A stretch of 34,562 nt of DNA from Betaproteobacteria bacterium (GTDB lineage Bacteria; Pseudomonadota; Gammaproteobacteria; Burkholderiales; SG8-41), in the NCBI GenBank assembly GCA_029883965.1, contig JAOUIN010000002.1:1-34562 (forward strand), read 5' to 3'. The notes below the pieces were generated by a model. That model saw only the letters and a list, made by a program, of their open reading frames with translations. It ran no database searches and had not been told where the DNA came from. Positions 24,199 to 31,619 of the stretch are shown here, in pieces. Numbering within the stretch: position 1 is the stretch's first letter; the number at the start of each line of letters is the position of its first letter. The translations under genes and the position numbers were made by a program.

Positions 24199-25296
24199 AT
24201 GATTTTTAATCATTTAATTGAATCCTTGAGAGTTTGTAGGCGCTTACATCAAAAGGTTTGGGTAGTGGCCAGCCTCTGTGTCGTGGCACTACAGGCCTAC
24301 GCTGCGACTGCCGCCGAAACGCCACCGGCCCCGTCGCAGGATCTGCGCGGCAGCGAAATCCAGGTCTTCATCGAGAACGATTCCTTCGGCAGCACTGACC
24401 AGTACTACACGAATGGCATCAAGATTGGCGGCGGTGTCCCGGCGGATAACCTGGGCGGGCTGTTTGCGCGCCCGTCCAACGTTCTGCTCGACGCCATTAC
24501 AGATGGCGCCAGCAACCACCTTGGTTTGTTTTTCGGTCAGAATATCTACACGCCGCGCGATATTTCCGTCACCGCACCACAACCCAATGACCGACCTTGG
24601 GCGGCATGGCTGTACATGGGGGCGGTCGCGCAAAGCGTCAAGGAAGAAAAGCGGCCTTCCGGAGTCATGGAAGGTCGGCTGCATACCGTGGAGTTTGATC
24701 TCGGTATGGTCGGCCCGCCCGCTCTGGGCAGGCAGGTTCAGACCGCATGGCACAAGCTGGTCGATGCGCCGGAACCCCAGGGCTGGGGCAACCAGATCCG
24801 CGCCGAACCGGGATTCATGTTGTCCTACCTGCACAAGCGACGGTACGGTGAGCGCACCGGTGTACAGCTGGTGCCGCATGCCGGCGTTACGCTGGGCACC
24901 ATCATGACGCTGGCCCGTGCCGGCGGCATCGTGCGTGCGGGCCAGAACATGACCGGTTTTGGACCCGACAGCATCGAGCCCGGCGGCGCAATGTTGAAAA
25001 ACACACGCAGGGAAAACGAGGCGAATGGCCGAAACCTGTACGAGTGGTTTGTTTTCGCCGGCGTTGACGGGCGCATTATTGGCCATAACATTTTTCTTGA
25101 CGGCTCACTGTTTCAAGACGGACCCAGCGTGCAAAGCCGCGATACGGTGTATGATTTTTCCGTGGGTTTCTCGCTGCGATGGGAGGCATTGCGCGTGTCA
25201 GTGACGCGCATCAAGCGTAGCGAGGAGTTCACCGCGCCCGTCGGCGGCGGCGGCAAGCAACGGTTCTATTCAGTGAATGTCGGCATGGAATTCTGA
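24199..25296 (+). CDS. LpxR-like lipid A deacylase family outer-membrane protein (DUF2219)
   Basis: About 365 residues. A signal sequence (VWVVASLCVVALQAYA) precedes a beta-barrel-like chain. The first strand has the family signature FIENDSFGSTDQYYTNGIKIG; Asn60/Asp61 correspond to the LpxR active-site pair, and His162 in RLHTVEFDLGMVGP to its catalytic His. The chain ends in Phe after alternating residues (FYSVNVGMEF), as barrel proteins do. LpxR removes the 3'-acyloxyacyl group from lipid A. The start is uncertain: ATG 24199 lies in a small palindrome, with ATG 24151 and TTG 24226 as alternatives and no clear ribosome site. It follows the MliC-like gene by 92 bases. Confidence 0.8.
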   Translation: MIFNHLIESLRVCRRLHQKVWVVASLCVVALQAYAATAAETPPAPSQDLRGSEIQVFIENDSFGSTDQYYTNGIKIGGGVPADNLGGLFARPSNVLLDAITDGASNHLGLFFGQNIYTPRDISVTAPQPNDRPWAAWLYMGAVAQSVKEEKRPSGVMEGRLHTVEFDLGMVGPPALGRQVQTAWHKLVDAPEPQGWGNQIRAEPGFMLSYLHKRRYGERTGVQLVPHAGVTLGTIMTLARAGGIVRAGQNMTGFGPDSIEPGGAMLKNTRRENEANGRNLYEWFVFAGVDGRIIGHNIFLDGSLFQDGPSVQSRDTVYDFSVGFSLRWEALRVSVTRIKRSEEFTAPVGGGGKQRFYSVNVGMEF

Positions 25297-25427
25297 TGCG
25301 CTCCGCGATGCGGCCGGAGCTACTGCCGGTACCGTGATTAACGCCGCTTGATCGGACCAAGGCGCTGTTCCGGTATTAATCTGAAATTTTGACGACCGGA
25401 TTGTCGACATTGCCAGGGGAGTTAGCC

Positions 25428-25670
25428 GTGACCATGGAACTGATTCGCGATGTGCTGGGGTGGTCCGCCCTGATCAACTATGCGGTACTAATATGGTGGT
25501 TCCTGGTGTTCCGTTTTGCCCGCGACTGGATGTACGGATTTCACGGGAAATGGTTCAAATTGACACCGGAAAATTTCGACGCCATCCATTACGCCGCCAT
25601 GGCGTTCTACAAGCTGTGCATTTTTGTCTTTAATCTCGCGCCCTATCTGGCCCTGCGCATCGCAGCATGA
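25428..25670 (+). CDS. Small membrane protein, DUF6868-like
   Basis: 80 residues with two predicted membrane segments (ALINYAVLIWWFLVFRF; MAFYKLCIFVFNLAPYLAL) separated by a polar part, GFHGKWFKLTPENFDAIHYA. This resembles the DUF6868 family of short uncharacterised proteins. GTG 25428 lies 7 bases after AGGGGAG (25414-25420); ATG 25434 is an alternative two codons later. ATTGTCGACATT, one base off the core palindrome at 18189-18200, lies at 25400-25411. No function can be assigned. Confidence 0.65.
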   Translation: MTMELIRDVLGWSALINYAVLIWWFLVFRFARDWMYGFHGKWFKLTPENFDAIHYAAMAFYKLCIFVFNLAPYLALRIAA

Positions 25671-25703
25671 CCTGTGGCCGGTGCCGCGATCGAGGCATGA
25701 ATC

Positions 25704-26219
25704 ATGTCGGCGTTTGACGCGTTGCTGGGCAAGGTGCGCGGCTGCACCATCTGTGCGGCGGATCTTCCGCTGGGGCCGCGGCCGGTGCTGCAGTTGCATC
25801 CGGCAGCGCGGGTATTGATCGCCGGGCAGGCGCCAGGGCGCAAGGTGCATGAATCCGGCATGCCGTTTGCAGATCCCAGCGGCGATCGTCTGCGCGAGTG
25901 GCTGGGGCTGAGTCCCGAGGTTTTCTACGATCCGCGGCGCGTGGCCATCCTGCCGATGGGATTCTGCTATCCGGGTACAGGCAAATCCGGGGATCTTCCG
26001 CCGCGCCCTGAATGCGCATCTGCGTGGCGGATGCCGTTACTGCAACGGCTGAAAAAGCTGCAGCTTACGCTGGTCATCGGACAGTACGCGCAGGCATACC
26101 ATTTGCCGCACCCGAGCCCGCGCAACAACCTGTGGCTGCGCCGCAACCCGTGGTTTGAGCGGGAACTGTTGCCGCAGTTGCGTGCCCGCGTGGCAGCGGC
26201 GTTAGAGCACACCCGCTGA
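25704..26219 (+). CDS. Uracil-DNA glycosylase family protein with an internal deletion
   Basis: 171 residues. The uracil-DNA-glycosylase-like fold is indicated by CTICAADLPLGPRPVLQ, the active-site-like VLIAGQAPGRKVHESGMPFADPSGDRLREWLG, AILPMGFCYPG, LVIGQYAQAYHL and HPSPRNNLWLRRNPWFE. In the relatives I know, QYAQ is followed by some 20-25 residues (a TLTETV..W...P..LPLPHPSPRN stretch) before HPSPRN; here HL is joined directly to PHPSPRN, so an in-frame deletion is likely and activity is doubtful. The usual length is near 190-200. Proteins of this family are weakly characterised in DNA repair. ATG 25704 follows the DUF6868-like gene by 33 bases. Confidence 0.75.
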   Translation: MSAFDALLGKVRGCTICAADLPLGPRPVLQLHPAARVLIAGQAPGRKVHESGMPFADPSGDRLREWLGLSPEVFYDPRRVAILPMGFCYPGTGKSGDLPPRPECASAWRMPLLQRLKKLQLTLVIGQYAQAYHLPHPSPRNNLWLRRNPWFERELLPQLRARVAAALEHTR

Positions 26220-26261
26220 TGCGCATGACGTACCGCTTTGGCCGCCGGTAGGAAAAACCCG

Positions 26262-26486
26262 ATGTCCGCCACTGTCACTCGGGCGATCACCGGATTCCAC
26301 CGGGACGAGGCCGGCGACTGAGTGGCCGAGTTGGCCTGCAGTCACTTTCAGCATGTGCGCCACGATCCGCCGTGGACCAGCCGGCCGTGGGTGATCTCGC
26401 CGGCCGGCCGGCAATCCATGCTCGGATACGGTCTGGTCTGCCACAAATGCGCCGCCGGCGCGCCGCCTGACCGCGAATCCCGGTGA
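26262..26486 (+). pseudogene. DUF3565 family gene interrupted by TGA (W to stop)
   Basis: Reading from ATG 26262 (AGGA at 26250-26253 upstream) gives AITGFHRDEAGD, then TGA at 26319-26321, then VAELACSHFQHVRHDPPW, RPWVISPAGR and LVCHKCAAG to a TGA at 26484. In the DUF3565 family the residue at the stop is Trp (GDWVAEL), and TGG to TGA is one base. The remaining 74 codons keep the frame and family motifs (HxQHVRHxPP, CxxC-like CHKC). This fills the otherwise gene-free stretch 26220-26524. It is a recent nonsense mutation, a sequencing error or, less likely, a readthrough codon. The intact family is small, Cys/His-containing and uncharacterised. Confidence 0.75.
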
Positions 26487-26524
26487 CGCTTAGGTAAGCC
26501 CGCTGATGTGCCCGGCACTCTGCT

Positions 26525-27343
26525 TCAGCGCGCGGCACGCCGCACTTCGCCGCCGGTCATCAGCAGTACATCACCGCTGATCCAGCGCGCGCTGGGTCCG
26601 CACAAATAGCGCACCAGATCCGCGACCTCTTCCACTGTGCCCGGTCGCTTGATTGGAATCGTCGACAGGCGTTTCTCCCATTTTTCTGGGTCGCGCAGTG
26701 TGTCAATGCGCGCGGTGTCGAGAAAACCCGGTGCGATCACGTTGGCGGTGATGCCGTGACCACCGAGCTCGTCGGCGAGTGAGGACATCAGCGCATGCAT
26801 GCCGGCCTTGGAGGCAGAGTAGGCGGAAAATGTCGCCGGCGCTTTCAGCGCCGCGCCGGAGGAGATGCTGACGATGCTGCCGCCCTCGCCCTGCGCGATC
26901 ATCTGCTTTGACACGTATTTTGAGCACAGCATGGTGCCGGTCAGGTTGATGTCGATGATGGTGCGCCACAGATCGTCATCCAGATCCTGTACCGGTACGC
27001 GGTCGGCGGCGCGCGGGTAGGTTGCATTGTTGACGAGGATGTCGATGCGTCCGAGGCAGTCGACCGTTTCGCCGACCATGCGCTGAACGTCATCAGTACG
27101 GCGCACGTCAAGGTATACGCCGTGCGCGCGTCGCCCCATCGCGTGGATTTCCGCAACCATGTCTGTCAGCCCGCACCAGCCCTGCTGCAGCTCATCGGTG
27201 GTCAGGCTGGCGGAGTTGCGGCTGTGGCCTGTGACGGCGACATCGGCACCGGCCCGCGCGAGAGCGAGCGCAATTGCGCGACCCAGACCGCGTTTGCGCG
27301 TCGCGCCGGTGACCACGGCGACCTTGCCCGAGAGTTCGCTCAT
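26525..27343 (-). CDS. Short-chain dehydrogenase/reductase (SDR)
   Basis: 272 residues, classical SDR. It has an N-terminal cofactor motif VVTGATRKRGLG (TGxxxGxG with an insertion), NNAT, the catalytic Ser in SISSG and YSASK, and the C-terminal PGFLDT and GDVLLMTGG. The cofactor (NAD or NADP) and substrate are not determined; the Arg/His-rich GHSRNS after strand 2 may favour NADP. Start: the second ATG, 27343, with AAGGAG 6 bases upstream; the first ATG (27349) directly abuts that site. It is divergent from the DUF3147-like gene and convergent with the DUF3565 pseudogene. Confidence 0.9.
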   Translation of the reverse strand: MSELSGKVAVVTGATRKRGLGRAIALALARAGADVAVTGHSRNSASLTTDELQQGWCGLTDMVAEIHAMGRRAHGVYLDVRRTDDVQRMVGETVDCLGRIDILVNNATYPRAADRVPVQDLDDDLWRTIIDINLTGTMLCSKYVSKQMIAQGEGGSIVSISSGAALKAPATFSAYSASKAGMHALMSSLADELGGHGITANVIAPGFLDTARIDTLRDPEKWEKRLSTIPIKRPGTVEEVADLVRYLCGPSARWISGDVLLMTGGEVRRAAR

Positions 27344-27468
27344 GTACATCTCCTTGGTTGAACATCAATGGTAGGCGAGCCGTGGTCGCGCGACAACGCC
27401 ACAAGGTGTGGACGCAAGCGGATAGACTGTGCCCAAGGCGGATACAATTCACCGCGACTGGAGCGGCC

Positions 27469-27819
27469 ATGACCTGGATCATTACGAAATATTTCCTCAC
27501 CGCAGCCATCGTGGTGCTGGTATCGGAACTCGCGAAGCGCAGCGACAAGCTCGGCGCTTTTGTGGCGGCACTGCCGCTGGTGACCCTGCTGGCGCTGATC
27601 TGGCTTTTTATCGAGAACCAGCCGCAGGAGAAAATTGCGAATCATGCGTGGTACACGTTCTGGTATGTCGTGCCGACGCTGCCGATGTTTCTTGCGTTTC
27701 CGGCGCTGCTGCCGCGCCTCGGATTCTGGCTGACGTTGTTCGCGAGCGTGATCATTACGGTGGTATGTTTCGGTTTGTTTGCGCTGCTGGTGCGGCGTTT
27801 TGGCATCGAGCTGATGTAG
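27469..27819 (+). CDS. Small integral membrane protein, DUF3147-like
   Basis: 116 residues with four hydrophobic segments: IITKYFLTAAIVVLVSELA, LGAFVAALPLVTLLALIWLF, FWYVVPTLPMFLAFPALL and WLTLFASVIITVVCFGLFALL. The pattern, including the KRSDKLGAFVAALPLV loop, matches DUF3147 proteins of unknown function. ATG 27469 is chosen; TACAAT (27443-27448) could be a -10 but lacks a good -35. It shares the upstream region with the divergent SDR gene, and the next gene follows by 22 bases. Confidence 0.75.
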   Translation: MTWIITKYFLTAAIVVLVSELAKRSDKLGAFVAALPLVTLLALIWLFIENQPQEKIANHAWYTFWYVVPTLPMFLAFPALLPRLGFWLTLFASVIITVVCFGLFALLVRRFGIELM

Positions 27820-27841
27820 TGTTGATTCCGGAGACTGTGAA

Positions 27842-28513
27842 TTGACGGGGCAGATCGATCTGGTGGTGTGCGATATGGCCGGCACTACGGTGCGCGACGC
27901 GGGCCAGGTGCCGCAGGCCTTCATGTCGGCGCTCGCCGCGCACGGCATTGCGGTGACCCCGCAGGCCATCAACAGCCTGCGCGGCGCATCCAAACGGTTG
28001 GCGATCCTCAATCTGATCCCGGAAGGCAGCGAGCGTGCCGCGCGTTCGAAGCAGGTCTACGCGACGTTCGTGCAGCATCTGGCACAGGCGTTTCATGGCA
28101 CGGTCGAGCCGGTGCCGCGCGCGCGCGAGACCATCGATACCCTGCGCAGCCGCGGCCTCCGTATCGCGCTGAATACCGGATTCGATCGCGAAACCACGGA
28201 TCTGCTGCTCGATGCGCTGCGGTGGCGCGAGGGCGTGGTCGATGCGGTCGTTTGCGGTGATGAGGTGGCGCAAGGCCGTCCGGCGCCGTACATGATTTTT
28301 CGTTGCATGGAAGCCACCGGCGTCACCGATGTGCGCCGCGTGGCCAATGCCGGCGATACGGTGCTGGATCTGCAGGCCGGGTACCATGCCGGCGTCGCGC
28401 TGAATATCGGCGTGTTGTCCGGCGCGCATGGCCGCGATCAGATGCAGCCGCACCCGCATACTCACCTGTTGGATAGCGTTGCCGACCTGCCTGAATTGCT
28501 CGCACGTCGCTAA
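27842..28513 (+). CDS. Phosphonatase-like HAD hydrolase
   Basis: 223 residues. HAD-superfamily hydrolase with nucleophile Asp11 in VVCDMAGTTV (the DMAGTT form of the phosphonoacetaldehyde hydrolase branch), Lys51 in RGASKRLAIL where phosphonatases carry their Schiff-base lysine, the motif II Thr in ALNTGFDR, GRPAPYMIF, and the metal-binding ANAGDTVLDLQAG. It fits the phosphonatase-like subgroup, whose substrate is not settled. No phosphonate genes are nearby. The start is TTG 27842 after GGAG (27830-27833). The stop codon lies in the loop of a perfect hairpin CGTCGC-TAA-GCGACG (28505-28519). Confidence 0.82.
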   Translation: MTGQIDLVVCDMAGTTVRDAGQVPQAFMSALAAHGIAVTPQAINSLRGASKRLAILNLIPEGSERAARSKQVYATFVQHLAQAFHGTVEPVPRARETIDTLRSRGLRIALNTGFDRETTDLLLDALRWREGVVDAVVCGDEVAQGRPAPYMIFRCMEATGVTDVRRVANAGDTVLDLQAGYHAGVALNIGVLSGAHGRDQMQPHPHTHLLDSVADLPELLARR

Positions 28514-28625
28514 GCGACGACAAAAAAATAAATGTTCAATGCGTTGTACGCGCACGGCGGTCCGTGGCGTTAATATGCGCACCCGCTGGGTGAACTTCCA
28601 TGCGTGCCGCCAGACCAAGTTGACC

Positions 28626-29495
28626 ATGTCCAGACGTTTACTTTCCCTGATCCTGCTGTTGCCGCTGCCGTTGGTGGCGGTTACCGCCCATGCCATGGGT
28701 GTGCCATTGGTGGCGCAGTCCCAGGCTGACGCCGCAAGATCCACCCCCAAGACGGGGGGTGCCAAGGCGCGCGCTGCCGCCACACCGCAGGTTCGTGCGC
28801 CGATGGTAGTCACGGGAACCGGGGCCGGGCAATCGGGCTATGTACATTACTGGCTGATTACGGCGCCGAATGGCGATCAGGAAGTGCAGGTCGGCATCGA
28901 ATTGCCGGATCAGCGCATCGTCTGGTCGTTTCCTGGCGTTGGCGTTACTGTGGCACCATTTATTGCCAACGGCGGCTACGACGCCAACGGCCGGCCATTT
29001 ACAGTACAACACCAGTACGGCCTGCGTCCGTATCGCAACGAGGCTGCGGTCCGGCGTCTGCAGGCTGGCCTGCAGCGGCGCGTACAACCCTGGATCGACA
29101 ATGCCGTACCGTATTGCGAACTGAACGGAGTTTCGCGCGAAGTTTGCGTGAGCTGTTTCGGTTTCGCCGCGCAGATTCTGTATCCGGGCAAGACGAAGAT
29201 GTATGCGGAATTTCCGCGCGATTTCCCGCGCCTGAGCGGCGAGGAATACCACACGACCGAAGATCTGCTGCTGTATCTGGCCGGATTGCATGCGTTGCCG
29301 AACGACACCGCGCGCCGGCAGCGCATGGCCAAGCTGGGTGGGCCACCGGCATTGCATGAGGAACTGACCCGCTTGAGCGCACTGGCCGTCAATGACCGGC
29401 CCACCGCGGTGGCGTCATCGGGTGCAACCAAGCGTCGCAGCGGGGCAACGACACCGGCCCGATCCGGTACCAGGACCACCGCGCGTCCCGGCTGA
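28626..29495 (+). CDS. Unrecognised secreted protein
   Basis: 289 residues. A signal peptide (RRLLSLILLLPLPLVAVTAHA) is followed by an Ala/Lys/Arg-rich linker. A globular part then contains VTGTGAGQSGYVHYWLITAPNGDQEVQVGIEL and IVWSFPGVGVTVAPF, with three closely spaced cysteines (YCELNG...REVCVSCFGF). The C-terminal 35 residues are disordered-looking and rich in Thr, Ser, Arg and Gly. I do not recognise the family. ATG 28626 gives the signal sequence; ATG 28575 in frame is an alternative. It is convergent with rluF, the stops being about 11 bases apart. The real gene is supported by the signal peptide and length, not by homology. Confidence 0.6.
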   Translation: MSRRLLSLILLLPLPLVAVTAHAMGVPLVAQSQADAARSTPKTGGAKARAAATPQVRAPMVVTGTGAGQSGYVHYWLITAPNGDQEVQVGIELPDQRIVWSFPGVGVTVAPFIANGGYDANGRPFTVQHQYGLRPYRNEAAVRRLQAGLQRRVQPWIDNAVPYCELNGVSREVCVSCFGFAAQILYPGKTKMYAEFPRDFPRLSGEEYHTTEDLLLYLAGLHALPNDTARRQRMAKLGGPPALHEELTRLSALAVNDRPTAVASSGATKRRSGATTPARSGTRTTARPG

Positions 29496-29506
29496 AGATT
29501 GCCGAT

Positions 29507-30241
29507 TTATCCGAAAGTTTCGTCGTCGCGCAGGTAGCGCCACTGGCCGTCCGGCAGGTCGCTGAGCATGACCTTGCCGATGCGCACACGTTTTAAGCCC
29601 ACTGCGGTCAGCCCGACCAGTTCGCACATGCGGCGGATCTGACGCTTTTTTCCCTGGCGCAGCACGAAGCGTAACTGGTCGCGGTTCTGCCATGACACCT
29701 GTGCCGGACGCAGCGCTTCACCGTCCAGGCTCAGGCCGTGATTGAGCAGCGCGAGGCCGTCTGCGCCCAGTTTTCCGGTTACCCGCACCAGATATTCCTT
29801 CTCCACCCGTGAGTTTTCACCGATCAGCTGCTTGGCGATGCGCCCGTCCTGGGTCAGCACCAGCAGGCCGGTGGAATCGATGTCGAGCCGGCCGGCTGGT
29901 GCGAGACCGCGCAGCTGTCTGGGATCGAAGCGCAACTTGCTGCGGTCGCCGGTGTAGTGGTTGTCGGCAGTAATCAGCGTAATCGCAGGACGATAATTCT
30001 TCTCGGGCTGACCGGAAACGTAACCCACGGGCTTGTTCAGCAGTATCGTTACCCGCGCCTGCTGCCGGTCCTGCGCGGCCGGCGCCAGCGTGATGCGCTG
30101 GGTCGGCAGGATGCGCGTGCCCAGCTCGGTGACAGGCACGCCGTCGACCAGCACCCAGCCGCGCTCAATGTAGCTGTCGGCCTCGCGCCGCGAGCACAAG
30201 CCCTGTTCCGACATCAGCTTGGAGAGGCGGATTTTTTCCAT
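29507..30241 (-). CDS. rluF: 23S rRNA pseudouridine synthase, RluF-like
   Basis: 244 residues. The N-terminal S4 RNA-binding domain (IRLSKLMSEQGLCSRREADSYI, RGWVLVDG) is followed by a RsuA-family catalytic domain with VTILLNKPVGYVSG and the active-site Asp in PAGRLDIDSTGLLVL, then ENSRVEKEYLV and the C-terminal QGKKRQIRRMCE. The family isomerises one uridine in 23S rRNA (RluF modifies U2604 and U2605 in E. coli). The family is certain; RluF versus close RsuA/RluE types rests on the KNYRPAITLI and LKRVRIGKVMLSDLP regions. The 100-base gap before hemL contains a dyad (30260-30290) and an AT-rich island. Confidence 0.85.
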   Translation of the reverse strand: MEKIRLSKLMSEQGLCSRREADSYIERGWVLVDGVPVTELGTRILPTQRITLAPAAQDRQQARVTILLNKPVGYVSGQPEKNYRPAITLITADNHYTGDRSKLRFDPRQLRGLAPAGRLDIDSTGLLVLTQDGRIAKQLIGENSRVEKEYLVRVTGKLGADGLALLNHGLSLDGEALRPAQVSWQNRDQLRFVLRQGKKRQIRRMCELVGLTAVGLKRVRIGKVMLSDLPDGQWRYLRDDETFG

Positions 30242-30259
30242 GGATGGCTTGAGCGGGCA

Positions 30260-30290
30260 TTTGCTGCAACGCTAACCATAGTGCAGCAAA
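30260..30290. repeat. Inverted repeat upstream of rluF with a copy in the hemL 3' end
   Basis: TTTGCTGCA (30260-30268) and TGCAGCAAA (30282-30290) form a 9-bp dyad with a 13-base spacer, about 20 bases before the rluF start. The 12-mer AGTGCAGCAAAA (30280-30291) occurs again at 30346-30357, across the last codons of hemL. An AT-rich island (30291-30340) lies between them and may hold the rluF promoter, for which I could not choose reliable boxes. Confidence 0.5.
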
Positions 30291-30341
30291 ATACAAATAT
30301 ATAACATGTTGATTTAAAACAATATTTATATAAATTAGACC

Positions 30342-31619
30342 TCAAAGTGCAGCAAAAACCTGTGCTGCGGCTTTAAGTGTGCGTTCAATCTCGGAGGGCC
30401 CGTGCGCGGCGGAAACAAAGCCCGCCTCATACGCGGAGGGCGCCAGATACACGCCCTCGGCCAGCATTGCGTGGAAAAACCGGTTGAACGCCTCCTTGTC
30501 GCATTGCATGACTTCGGCGTAGGACGTGGGCGGTGCGTCGCGGAAATACAGGCCGAACATGCCGCCGACATTGCGTGCCGAAAAAGCGATGCGCCGGGCC
30601 TGCGCGGCTTCGGTCAAACCGCTGCATAACTGGTGGGCCGTGGCGCCCAGACGGTCGTAGAAGCCCGGCGCCTGGATCAGTTTGAGCGTTGCCAGTCCGG
30701 CTGCGACGGCTACCGGGTTCCCCGACAGCGTGCCCGCCTGATACACGGAACCCACCGGCGCCAGGCATTGCATGATGTCGCGGCGTCCGCCGAAGGCGCC
30801 CACCGGCAGTCCACCGCCTATGACCTTCCCCAGCGTCGTCAGATCGGGTTTGATGCCGTAGAGGGCCTGGGCGCCGCCCAGGGCGACCCGAAAACCGGTC
30901 ATGACTTCGTCGAAAATCAGCACTGCGCCGTGTTGCGTACACAGCCGGCGCAGCAATTCCAGGAACGCCGGTCGTGGCGCCACCAGATTCATGTTGCCGG
31001 CAACCGGCTCGACGATCACAGCGGCAATCCCGGCGCCTTCGCTGGCAAAGACGGCTTCAAGCTGGGATTCATTGTTGTAGTCGAGCACCATTGTGTGTGC
31101 GGCAGTTTCGGCCGGCACGCCGGCGGAAGATGGCTGGCCGAAGGTCAGCGCACCGGAGCCCGCCTTGACCAGCAGCGCATCAGCATGGCCGTGGTAACAA
31201 CCTTCAAATTTGATGATTTTGCTGCGGCCGGTAAAGCCGCGCGCGAGACGGATTGCGCTCATCGTCGCCTCGGTGCCCGAGCTCACCAGCCGCACCTGTT
31301 CCAGCGACGGCACCAGCTGGCGCAGCACATCGGCCATTTCGACCTCCGCTTCGGTCGGCGCGCCAAATGACAATCCGCGTATCGCCGCCTGCTGCACCGC
31401 CTTGACCACATCAGGATGGGCATGGCCACAGATCAACGGACCCCAGGAACCGACATAGTCAATATAGCTGTTGCCGTCGGCATCCCATATCTGGGCGCCT
31501 TTACCGCGCTGTAAGAACAACGGCGTGCCGCCCACGGATTTGAATGCCCTTACCGGGGAGTTGACGCCCCCGGGAATGGTCAACTGGGCGTGATTAAAGA
31601 GCTTTTGACTTTTCTTCAT
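30342..31619 (-). CDS. hemL: Glutamate-1-semialdehyde 2,1-aminomutase
   Basis: 425 residues, PLP-dependent enzyme that converts glutamate-1-semialdehyde to 5-aminolevulinate in the C5 route to tetrapyrroles. Motifs: PGGVNSPVRAF near the N-terminus, CYHGHADAL, IFDEVMTGFR and the PLP lysine Lys265 in TTLGKVIGGGLPVGAFGG; length and position of this Lys are standard. The start is ATG 31619, since the open frame further upstream has no family sequence. The first 26 bases overlap the thiE end, so hemL is probably translated together with thiD-thiE. The hemL next to thiamine genes is a familiar betaproteobacterial order. Confidence 0.96.
   Translation of the reverse strand: MKKSQKLFNHAQLTIPGGVNSPVRAFKSVGGTPLFLQRGKGAQIWDADGNSYIDYVGSWGPLICGHAHPDVVKAVQQAAIRGLSFGAPTEAEVEMADVLRQLVPSLEQVRLVSSGTEATMSAIRLARGFTGRSKIIKFEGCYHGHADALLVKAGSGALTFGQPSSAGVPAETAAHTMVLDYNNESQLEAVFASEGAGIAAVIVEPVAGNMNLVAPRPAFLELLRRLCTQHGAVLIFDEVMTGFRVALGGAQALYGIKPDLTTLGKVIGGGLPVGAFGGRRDIMQCLAPVGSVYQAGTLSGNPVAVAAGLATLKLIQAPGFYDRLGATAHQLCSGLTEAAQARRIAFSARNVGGMFGLYFRDAPPTSYAEVMQCDKEAFNRFFHAMLAEGVYLAPSAYEAGFVSAAHGPSEIERTLKAAAQVFAAL

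Noticed and set aside
26399..26412. GCCGGCCGGCCGGC run as a regulatory repeat
   Set aside because: It falls within the reading frame of the DUF3565 gene and is explained by its Ala/Gly/Arg codons in GC-rich DNA.
28505..28519. CGTCGC-TAA-GCGACG hairpin as a terminator of the HAD gene
   Set aside because: It is followed by A residues on the coding strand, not T, so it does not fit an intrinsic terminator; it may be incidental around the stop codon.
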